From Planctomycetota bacterium (GTDB taxonomy: Bacteria > Planctomycetota > Phycisphaerae > Tepidisphaerales > Tepidisphaeraceae), in the NCBI GenBank assembly GCA_023417885.1, contig JAEZED010000101.1:1-19091 (forward strand): DNA of 19,091 bases, read 5' to 3'. The notes under the pieces are model-generated. The model was not told the DNA's origin. It worked only from the letters and a program-made list of their open reading frames with translations, and ran no database searches. Shown piece by piece: positions 1 through 5,054 of this stretch (positions are counted from its first letter, which is position 1; every line of letters starts with the position of its first letter). A program made the translations under genes and the position numbers.

Positions 1-5
1 GGGTG

Positions 6-100
6 TCACTCATCCCCCGGGCCGTACATGCCGGGGGCCTTGATGCCGTTGAGGCGCAGGTTCATGATCAGCATCGCGCGGTGGTGGATCGTGTGGCTCA
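6..100 (-). pseudogene. Truncated duplicate of the 3' end of the DinB-family gene
   Basis: Bases 1-100 are identical to 734-833. That stretch covers the last 30 codons and stop of the complete DinB-family gene on the minus strand. The copy keeps the HTIHH metal-site segment and the C-terminal GPGDE but has no start or upstream coding sequence: at base 101 it runs into unrelated sequence of the DUF559 unit. It is therefore a gene fragment. The left limit of the duplication is unknown because the window begins inside it. Confidence 0.85.
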
Positions 101-129
101 CCCTGTAGGTCGGGACGCGACGCGGGCGA

Positions 130-186
130 CGCCTCTCCCTCCGGGAGAGGTGCCGAGCGAGCTTGCGAGCGAGGCGGAGAGGGCGG
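130..186. repeat. Left inverted-repeat arm of the DUF559 unit
   Basis: This arm matches the reverse complement of 653-702. The first 30 bases (130-159) are identical. This arm then has about eight extra bases containing GCTTGC, and identity resumes through GAGGCGGAGAGGGCGG. The arm contains its own hairpin, CTCTCCC-TCC-GGGAGAG at 134-150, so it is a palindrome within a palindrome, as in REP-like elements. Confidence 0.85.
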
Positions 187-221
187 TCTGCGGCTCGCTT
201 ATCCGCGCTCGAGCCCGCCGG

Positions 222-227
222 TAAACT
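222..227 (+). promoter_or_regulatory. Putative -10 box (TAAACT) 6 nt before the DUF559 start
   Basis: TAAACT fits the TANNNT form of a -10 element and ends 6 nt before the ATG at 234. No Shine-Dalgarno sequence precedes that ATG. The spacing would place transcription start at or next to the start codon, that is, a leaderless mRNA. The same arrangement occurs at three other genes in this window. Confidence 0.35.
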
Positions 228-233
228 TGTTTC

Positions 234-599
234 ATGCCTCGCCCCACGAATCCGCAGACACGTGATCGGGCGCGCGCGTTGCGGAAGGAGATGAGCTTTC
301 CCGAGCGCCTGCTATGGAGCCGGCTGAAGGCGCGGAGGCTTGCGGGGTTGAAGTTTCGCCGCCAGGCGCCTGTCGGGCCGTTCATCACAGACTTCCTGAA
401 CGACGAGCACCGGCTCGCGATCGAGCTCGATGGTCAGTCGCATGATGGTACATTCGACTACGACGCGCGGCGGACGCTGTACCTGAAGGAGCAGGGATAC
501 CAGGTCGTCCGGTACAACCATGACGACGTGCTTGGCGATCTGGAGTCCGTTCTGCGCGACATCGCGCGGCATTGCGGGCGCGATGTGAGCGAGTGGTGA
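234..599 (+). CDS. DUF559 domain protein (Vsr/restriction-endonuclease-like fold)
   Basis: A 121-aa protein matching the DUF559 family, whose members have a PD-(D/E)XK-like nuclease fold related to very-short-patch-repair endonucleases. Visible landmarks in order are an N-terminal Arg/Lys-rich helix, S-x-x-E-x-x-L-W around residues 21-28 (E24), KFRRQ at 40-44, the strand ending in D53, IELDG at 63-67 and H70. These are the usual acidic and His residues, so the active site appears intact. Length is normal for the family. No partner methylase or transposase is nearby. The gene sits between inverted palindromic repeats and the two copies of the dinB 3' end, suggesting a mobile or selfish unit. 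The biochemical role of DUF559 proteins is poorly established, so DNA cleavage is inferred from the fold. Confidence 0.88.
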   Translation: MPRPTNPQTRDRARALRKEMSFPERLLWSRLKARRLAGLKFRRQAPVGPFITDFLNDEHRLAIELDGQSHDGTFDYDARRTLYLKEQGYQVVRYNHDDVLGDLESVLRDIARHCGRDVSEW

Positions 600-652
600 T
601 CGCACGCTTCGCGCGTCGCGATCGGGCAGAACATTCTCAAGTCTTCCGTACA

Positions 653-702
653 CCGCCCTCTCCGCCTCGCTGCGCTCGGCACCTCTCCCGGAGGGAGAGG
701 CG
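653..702. repeat. Right inverted-repeat arm of the DUF559 unit
   Basis: Reverse complement of the left arm at 130-186, lacking the left arm's short GCTTGC-containing insertion. It carries the same internal hairpin (CTCTCCC-GGA-GGGAGAG, 682-698). It lies downstream of the DUF559 stop codon, between that gene and the intact DinB-family gene. Confidence 0.85.
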
Positions 703-733
703 TTTGAGAGCCCACATCTGGCGTCGCTCGACC

Positions 734-833
734 GGGTGTCACTCATCCCCCGGGCCGTACATGCCGGGGGCCTTGATGCCGTTGAGGCGCAGGTTCATGA
801 TCAGCATCGCGCGGTGGTGGATCGTGTGGCTCA
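734..833. repeat. Second copy of a direct repeat of at least 100 bp flanking the DUF559 unit
   Basis: This stretch is identical over 100 bases to 1-100 and in the same orientation. It lies inside the intact DinB-family gene and is its 3' terminal part. The two copies bracket bases 101-733. Identity stops at 101 versus 834. The other end may extend further left than the window shows. Confidence 0.95.
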
Positions 834-1224
834 TCACCATCGCCCGGATCGCCGCGTGGCGCGGCAGCGTGAAGATCACATCGTCGCCGGCGCGCAGCGT
901 CCAGTGCTGGCTGACGTGCTCGTCCCTGGCGTTCGAGAGCGCCTGGCGCAGGTCGGCGACGTTCTTGTCGAAAGTCGCCAGGATCTGCTCCCTGCCCTTC
1001 GGCGGCTCGGGGCGTTGGGCGGTGGCGAAGTTGAACTCGGGCTGGGAGAGGATCACCGAACCCCAGTGCGGGATCGCCGCGATGTGGGCGGCGTTCCACT
1101 CGATGGTCTGGCTGGTGGGCGTGGGCTTCCAGTCGAGCTTGTCCTCGGGCACGCGCTCCAGCACCTTGCGCGTGTTGGCCATCTCGTGGTCGAACTCGGG
1201 CAGGATGGTCCGGGAATAGTTCAT
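739..1224 (-). CDS. DinB/YfiT-family metal-dependent protein
   Basis: A 161-aa protein of the DinB/YfiT-like superfamily, four-helix-bundle enzymes that bind one metal through three histidines. Some members are thiol transferases (bacillithiol or mycothiol S-transferases, maleylpyruvate isomerase). The expected ligands are present: H47 in the EWNAAHIA helix and H133/H137 in SHTIHH. The start at 1224 is chosen because GGAGG lies about 6 nt upstream on the minus strand and the protein then begins with MNYSRTILPEF, as DinB proteins do. Upstream in-frame codons give a low-complexity Pro/His leader and are unlikely to be translated. The gene is complete, but its last 30 codons are duplicated at 6-100. 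The thiol substrate cannot be told from sequence. Confidence 0.85.
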   Translation of the reverse strand: MNYSRTILPEFDHEMANTRKVLERVPEDKLDWKPTPTSQTIEWNAAHIAAIPHWGSVILSQPEFNFATAQRPEPPKGREQILATFDKNVADLRQALSNARDEHVSQHWTLRAGDDVIFTLPRHAAIRAMVMSHTIHHRAMLIMNLRLNGIKAPGMYGPGDE

Positions 1225-1381
1225 GTGAGCCTCCGGTGGATAGGGGTGGGGGCGTGGTGGTGTAGCTCGCTCGATCCTATGGACATGCCCGCAGCGCCAA
1301 ATGCGGTGCGGAAAGGCGTGGTGGAAGTCCGAGAACTGTGCAGCTTCACACGAGGAGAAGTGATCTCGGCCAAAACCCAAT

Positions 1382-1486
1382 TCGACCGGTCCGGAGCGCT
1401 AGCCGGTCCTTCCGTCTAGCCAACCGGTCCTTCCGTCTAGCCAACCGGAAGGACCGGCTTGCTCGCCGGACCGACCGGAGCTGCGG
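1382..1486. repeat. 21-bp periodic palindromic array
   Basis: CCGG tetranucleotides recur at 1403, 1424, 1445 and 1466, exactly 21 bp apart. Units one and two (1403-1423 and 1424-1444) are identical. Units three and four are diverged and carry GGAAGGACCGG or GGACCGACCGG instead. The stretch at 1446-1457 is the reverse complement of 1424-1435 and also of 1403-1414, so either earlier unit can pair with it, giving two competing hairpins. The whole 1225-1589 gap between the divergent DinB-family and hydrolase genes (365 bp) shows no convincing gene. It holds this array and the putative promoter elements near 1577. Confidence 0.8.
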
Positions 1487-1563
1487 CGCGACCGCCGAGG
1501 GTCCGGGAATGACCCCCAGGCGCGAACCATCTGCCCCCGCCATACTTTCCGCACGATTCACAC

Positions 1564-1588
1564 CGCCGCAGCCGGTTATCCTGCGGCG
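1564..1588. promoter_or_regulatory. Inverted repeat abutting the hydrolase start codon
   Basis: CGCCGCAG (1564-1571) and CTGCGGCG (1581-1588) form a perfect 8-bp inverted repeat with a 9-nt spacer, ending one base before the ATG at 1590. It encloses the putative -10 box TATCCT. It could be an operator, or a hairpin in DNA or RNA if transcription starts further upstream. No Shine-Dalgarno site exists here. Confidence 0.4.
1577..1582 (+). promoter_or_regulatory. Putative -10 box (TATCCT) 7 nt before the hydrolase ATG
   Basis: GTTATCCT followed by exactly 7 nt and ATG occurs here and again before the enoyl-CoA hydratase at 16001-16016. The position fits a -10 element whose transcription start coincides with the start codon. 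No -35 element is evident. Confidence 0.35.
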
Positions 1589-1589
1589 C

Positions 1590-2558
1590 ATGAGCCCCAG
1601 ACTCCCCGCGACGCTCGGCCTGCTGATCTCCCTGCTCTTTGCCCATGCCGCCCTCGCGCAGGACGGGGCGGTGATCGAGCCGACGCACGCGGACGTGCGC
1701 TACGGCCCGCACGACCGCAACGTGCTCGACGTCTACCAGGCGGAGACGAAGGCGCCCGCCCCGGTGCTGATCCACTTCCACGGCGGGGGTTGGGTCATGG
1801 GTGACAAGCGGCCGATCGGGGCGGCGCCGTTCATTCGCAACGGGATTACCGTCATCTCCGCCAACTACCGCTTCACGCGCGGGCACGCGGATGCGGCGTC
1901 CTATCCCGCGCCGATGGAGGATGGGGCGCGGGTGGTGCAGTTCGTCAGGAGCAAGGCCGCGGAGTGGAACATCGATCCGGACCGGATCGCGCTGACAGGC
2001 GGGTCGGCGGGCGCGGTGATGAGCATGTGGATCGCCTACCGGGACGACATGGCGGACCCAGACTCGGAGGATCCCGTCGCGCGCCAGTCGACGCGGGTGA
2101 CGTGCATCATCCCGATGGGCGGGCCGACGACGCTCGACCCGGATCTGATCCTGAAGCGCGTCGGCGGCAACCCGCAGATCCACCCCGCCCTGCTGCCGTT
2201 CTTCGGCGTGGAGTCGATCGACCAGCTGCGGACGGACGAGGCGAAGCGGAAGCTCGTGGCGGACGCCAGCCCGATCACGCACGTCTCGCCCGACGATCCG
2301 CCGACCTTCATGCTCTATGGCTTCCCGCTCGGGGGCACGCCCCTGCCGGAGAACGCGGACGGGAACCTCTCGATTCACCATCCGGAGTTCGGGGTGATCC
2401 TGAAGGAGAAGCTGGACGCGGCGGGCGTGGAGAACGTGCTCCAGGCGAAGGACGACGGATCGGATCCGGCCGCGATGTGGCTCTTCCTGCTCGAGCACCT
2501 GAGGCCGGAGAACTACGTCCCCGCGCCGGCGGCGACGACCGCGCCCGTCGAGAGCTGA
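1590..2558 (+). CDS. Secreted alpha/beta-hydrolase (BD-FAE / acetyl-esterase-like)
   Basis: A 322-aa serine hydrolase of the HGGGW esterase group (hormone-sensitive-lipase or BD-FAE type). Residues 1-23 form a signal peptide with a probable cleavage after ALA (21-23), so it acts in the periplasm or outside the cell. HGGGW at 64-68 supplies the oxyanion hole. G-G-S-A-G at 137-141 holds the nucleophile S139. An Asp in the later SPDDPPTFMLYG segment and a His in the LSIHHPEFG segment are candidates for the acid and base. The start at 1590 is chosen because it opens the signal peptide; upstream in-frame sequence is repeat DNA. The substrate is unknown, with carbohydrate acetyl or feruloyl esters typical of the family. 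The stop is about 80 bp from hmgA, which has its own -10-like element. Confidence 0.88.
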   Translation: MSPRLPATLGLLISLLFAHAALAQDGAVIEPTHADVRYGPHDRNVLDVYQAETKAPAPVLIHFHGGGWVMGDKRPIGAAPFIRNGITVISANYRFTRGHADAASYPAPMEDGARVVQFVRSKAAEWNIDPDRIALTGGSAGAVMSMWIAYRDDMADPDSEDPVARQSTRVTCIIPMGGPTTLDPDLILKRVGGNPQIHPALLPFFGVESIDQLRTDEAKRKLVADASPITHVSPDDPPTFMLYGFPLGGTPLPENADGNLSIHHPEFGVILKEKLDAAGVENVLQAKDDGSDPAAMWLFLLEHLRPENYVPAPAATTAPVES

Positions 2559-2593
2559 TCCATTGGGGCGCGGCCGGGTGGGGGGCGAGGCGT

Positions 2594-2599
2594 TATAAT
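2594..2599 (+). promoter_or_regulatory. Consensus -10 box (TATAAT) upstream of hmgA
   Basis: A perfect TATAAT lies in the short gap after the hydrolase stop, about 40 bp before the hmgA start. No -35 hexamer is found at 16-18 bp spacing; the nearest TTGGGG (2563-2568) is 25 bp away. It could give a leader of about 33 nt containing the hmgA AGGAG site. Confidence 0.5.
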
Positions 2600-2638
2600 C
2601 GTGATGGCCCCGTTCAGGGCCGCAACAGGAGACGACCG

Positions 2639-3820
2639 ATGTCCGCGACGTTCTACCAGAAGATGGGCGAGGTTCCCCGGAAGCGGCACATCAAGCTGCC
2701 GCGCGAGGCAGGCAGGAGCTTCAAGGGGGAGGCGCTGCACTACGAGCACGTCGTCACCACGGCGGGCTTCGACCGGGCCTACTCCATCATGTATCACCTG
2801 CGTCCGCCGACGCGGATCAAGTCCTACAAGCTCGCCGGACAGTTCGACTGCACGCCGGCGGAGGAGCTGCCGCTGCGGCATCATCACCTGCGGTCGCAGG
2901 ACATGCCGCGCTGGGGCGACCCGATCCGCGGACGCGTGCCGCTGCTCTTCAACGAGGACCTGACCGCCTACCGGTGCAAGCCGGAGAAGGAGCAGGACGT
3001 CCTCTACCGCAACGGGGCGGCGGACGAGCTGATCTTCATCTTCAACGGCCGTGGCGTCTTCGAGAGCCAGTACGGCAAGCTCCCCTACCGCGAGCTGGAC
3101 TACATCGTGGTGCCGCGGGGGACGACTTACCGTTTCGTTCCGGACGACATCCGGCGTGAGGATCACCTGGTGCTGGAGGCGAAGGGGCAGTACCGCGTTC
3201 CCCCGCCCTACCTGAACCCGGACGGACAGATCAAGATGGGCGCGCCCTACTACGAGCGCGACTTCCACGGGCCAACCGAGCTCATCACGATCGACGAGGA
3301 GAAGGACACCGACGTCCTCGTGAAGGACAAGAGCCGGCTGACGCTCATGACGCTGGCGAACCACCCGTTCGACGTCGTCGGGTGGGACGGGCGCATCTTC
3401 CCGTACACCTTCAACGCGATGGACTTCGAGCCGCTGACGGGCACGGTCCACCTCCCCCCGCCGTTCCAGACGACGTTCGTCTGCGACGGCTTCGTCGTGT
3501 GCACGTTCGCCCCGCGCCACCTGGATCACCATCCGGAGGCGATCAAGGTGCCCTACGTCCACAGCAACGTGGACGCCGACGAGGTGCTCTTCTACTGCCG
3601 TGGCGAGTTCGGCAGCCGCAAGGGGATCGAGCAGGGAAGCCTGACGCTTCACCCCACGGGCATCCCGCACGGCCCGCACCCGGGCACGATCATGAAGAGC
3701 ATGAACGCCGACCGCACGGAGGAGCTGGCGGTCATGTTCGACACGGAGCGGCCGTTGCGGCTCACGAAGCAGGCCCTGAAGATCGACGATCCGAAGTACG
3801 CCACGAGCTGGCTGGAGTGA
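2639..3820 (+). CDS. hmgA: Homogentisate 1,2-dioxygenase
   Basis: A 393-aa cupin-fold, Fe(II)-dependent dioxygenase that opens the ring of homogentisate to maleylacetoacetate in tyrosine degradation. The C-terminal half carries the recognisable iron-site segments: H308 and E315 in a HSNVDADEVLFY stretch, and H344/H347 in the IPHGPHPG loop. The family uses two His and one Glu. At 393 aa it is shorter than the human and Pseudomonas enzymes (about 430-445), like the shorter bacterial branch. The start follows AGGAG with 6-8 nt spacing. The phenylalanine hydroxylase gene lies 48 bp downstream in the same orientation, consistent with one Phe/Tyr operon. HPPD, maleylacetoacetate isomerase and fumarylacetoacetase, needed to complete the route, are not in the window. 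Confidence 0.93.
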   Translation: MSATFYQKMGEVPRKRHIKLPREAGRSFKGEALHYEHVVTTAGFDRAYSIMYHLRPPTRIKSYKLAGQFDCTPAEELPLRHHHLRSQDMPRWGDPIRGRVPLLFNEDLTAYRCKPEKEQDVLYRNGAADELIFIFNGRGVFESQYGKLPYRELDYIVVPRGTTYRFVPDDIRREDHLVLEAKGQYRVPPPYLNPDGQIKMGAPYYERDFHGPTELITIDEEKDTDVLVKDKSRLTLMTLANHPFDVVGWDGRIFPYTFNAMDFEPLTGTVHLPPPFQTTFVCDGFVVCTFAPRHLDHHPEAIKVPYVHSNVDADEVLFYCRGEFGSRKGIEQGSLTLHPTGIPHGPHPGTIMKSMNADRTEELAVMFDTERPLRLTKQALKIDDPKYATSWLE

Positions 3821-3830
3821 AGGGCTTGAG

Positions 3831-3849
3831 CAGCGGCGGGTCGCCGCTG
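3831..3849 (+). other. Intercistronic hairpin between hmgA and phhA
   Basis: CAGCGGCG (3831-3838), loop GGT, CGCCGCTG (3842-3849) is a perfect 8-bp stem with a 3-nt loop, followed only by TT. With no U-tract it is a poor intrinsic terminator. It could instead modulate hmgA-phhA expression or RNA decay. It lies just ahead of the phhA GGAG site (3858-3861). Confidence 0.55.
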
Positions 3850-3868
3850 TTACAACCGGAGATTGCCA

Positions 3869-4819
3869 ATGACCACCGCCACGATCGACAGCGCACCAAA
3901 GGGACACAGGCCCGGGGAGGGCCTGACGACCACCCAGGCGTCCTTCATCGAGGAGGCCAAGTCCGGCGGCGAGATCTACATCCAGCAGCCGTACGACCTC
4001 TACAGCGAGGAGAACCACGAGACGTGGCGCCGGCTCTTTGCGCGCATGCGCCCGCGCTGGGAGAAGTACGCGAACCGGAAGTTCATGCAGGGGATCGAGA
4101 ACCTGATGCTCGACCCGAACGCCGTGCCGCGCCTCTCGGACGTCAACAAGTTCCTCTCGAACCTGACGGGCTTCAAGGCCAAGGCGGTCAGCGGGTACGT
4201 GCCGGCATACCTCTTCTTCGACTGCCTGCGCAACCGCGACTTCCCCACGACCATCACCATCCGCGACGGCCGGAAGATCGACTACCTGCCCGAGCCGGAC
4301 ATCTTCCACGACATCGCCGGCCACGTGCCGATGCACACCGACAAGGCGTTCGCCGACACGCTGGTGCGGTTCGGCGAGGTCGCCAAGGCCGCCAGCGAGC
4401 ACGTGGCGAACATCGCCGACTCCCAGGAGCAACTGCACCGGGTGGAGAGCATCATCAAGGCGATGGCCCGCTTCTTCTGGTTCACCATCGAGTTCGGGCT
4501 GATGCGCGACAAACCCGGCAGCGAGACGCTGAAGGTCTACGGCAGCGGCCTGCTCTCGAGCTACGGGGAGATCGAGCACTGCATCGAGAGCCCGCTGGTG
4601 CAGCGCTACCCGATCCAGCTGGAATGGGTGATCAACCAGTACTTCGAGATCGACCACTACCAGCCGCTGCTGTTCATCGTGGACAGCTTCGACCACCTCT
4701 TCAGCCTGGTGGACGAGCTGGAGGCCTGGATGAAGGCCGGCAAGCTCGACAACGTCGTCGGCGGGGAGCCGACCGTGAACGAAGCCGACCTCCAGAGCTT
4801 CCTGGACGCCGGACGCTAG
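3869..4819 (+). CDS. phhA: Phenylalanine 4-monooxygenase (pterin-dependent aromatic hydroxylase)
   Basis: A 316-aa non-heme iron, tetrahydropterin-dependent hydroxylase converting phenylalanine to tyrosine. The hallmark PDIFHDIAGHVP gives iron ligands H147 and H152, and FWFTIEFGL gives the third ligand, E208. The H152-E208 distance is 56 residues, about 15 more than in human or Chromobacterium enzymes. The extra segment is helical-looking, with an EHVANIADSQEQLHRVES stretch, indicating a distinct bacterial subgroup. The ATG at 3869 is preferred because GGAG sits 7 nt upstream; a TTG at 3863 is less likely. Placement after hmgA supports a role in Phe degradation. Tyrosine or tryptophan hydroxylase activity is unlikely but not excluded. 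No pterin dehydratase (phhB) is visible here. Confidence 0.93.
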   Translation: MTTATIDSAPKGHRPGEGLTTTQASFIEEAKSGGEIYIQQPYDLYSEENHETWRRLFARMRPRWEKYANRKFMQGIENLMLDPNAVPRLSDVNKFLSNLTGFKAKAVSGYVPAYLFFDCLRNRDFPTTITIRDGRKIDYLPEPDIFHDIAGHVPMHTDKAFADTLVRFGEVAKAASEHVANIADSQEQLHRVESIIKAMARFFWFTIEFGLMRDKPGSETLKVYGSGLLSSYGEIEHCIESPLVQRYPIQLEWVINQYFEIDHYQPLLFIVDSFDHLFSLVDELEAWMKAGKLDNVVGGEPTVNEADLQSFLDAGR

Positions 4820-4866
4820 CCCGGAGCCCGTACTGGCCTGTCACACCGGCAGTGAAAGCCGGGGAT

Positions 4867-4895
4867 TTGAGCCCTTGCGGGCCGTGCGATATAAT
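4867..4895 (+). promoter_or_regulatory. Sigma70-like promoter (TTGAGC-N17-TATAAT)
   Basis: TTGAGC at 4867-4872 and a perfect TATAAT at 4890-4895 are separated by the optimal 17 bp, in the 235-bp gap after phhA. Transcription would start near 4902, producing a leader of about 153 nt before the acyl-CoA dehydrogenase. This is the best promoter in the window and probably drives the acyl-CoA dehydrogenase and the 2-oxo acid dehydrogenase genes behind it. Confidence 0.7.
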
Positions 4896-4901
4896 GGACG
4901 C

Positions 4902-5054
4902 TGATCCGTAGAAGTGGAATTCCCGCCTCATCCGGCGAACTTCCACCGGCGGGCGGGGGCTTTCGGCCCTCGCGAGTGGGCCTCCCGAGGCCCCGCGCCG
5001 CCGATTTCCGACGCCAGACCCCAACGTCCCGAGCCCGCCGCGGAGGTACTCCTG
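4902..5054 (+). promoter_or_regulatory. GC-rich structured 5' leader of the acyl-CoA dehydrogenase mRNA
   Basis: The predicted leader contains several inverted repeats: GTGGAA (4914-4919) with TTCCAC (4941-4946), and CCCGCC (4922-4927) with GGCGGG (4948-4953), which are alternatives to each other. A further GGGC/GCCC-rich stretch lies at 4955-5000. The ribosome site GGAGG is at 5042-5046. I recognise no known riboswitch or T-box here; structure is inferred only from complementarity in GC-rich DNA. Confidence 0.3.

Larger units (their letters stand above)
101..733. mobile_element. Putative DUF559-bearing element with inverted palindromic ends
   Basis: A 633-bp unit separates two direct copies of the dinB 3' end. 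It contains one gene (DUF559, 234-599) and carries long inverted repeats near both ends (130-186 and 653-702). No transposase, integrase or known insertion-sequence terminus is visible. The flanking sequence is duplicated by at least 100 bp, too long for a normal transposase target duplication, so repair-linked insertion is more likely. The organisation resembles REP-type palindromes flanking a resident nuclease gene, but I cannot name an established family. An assembly artefact at the edge is also possible. Confidence 0.55.

Noticed and set aside
1403..1486. Possible CRISPR array
   Set aside because: Only four 21-bp units, contiguous with no spacers, internally palindromic, and no cas genes nearby.
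2563..2599. A full -35/-10 promoter for hmgA using TTGGGG and TATAAT
   Set aside because: The spacing is 25 bp, far from 16-18; only the -10 element was kept.
2513..4696. 727-codon open frame on the minus strand across hmgA and phhA
   Set aside because: It mirrors two clear enzyme genes on the other strand, is dominated by Arg/Val/Leu/Asp/His, has no recognisable domain and is explained by GC-rich codon bias.
4846..4862. Terminator hairpin (CCGGC/GCCGG) after phhA
   Set aside because: Five-bp stem with a 7-nt loop and no U-tract; chance occurrence is likely at this GC content.
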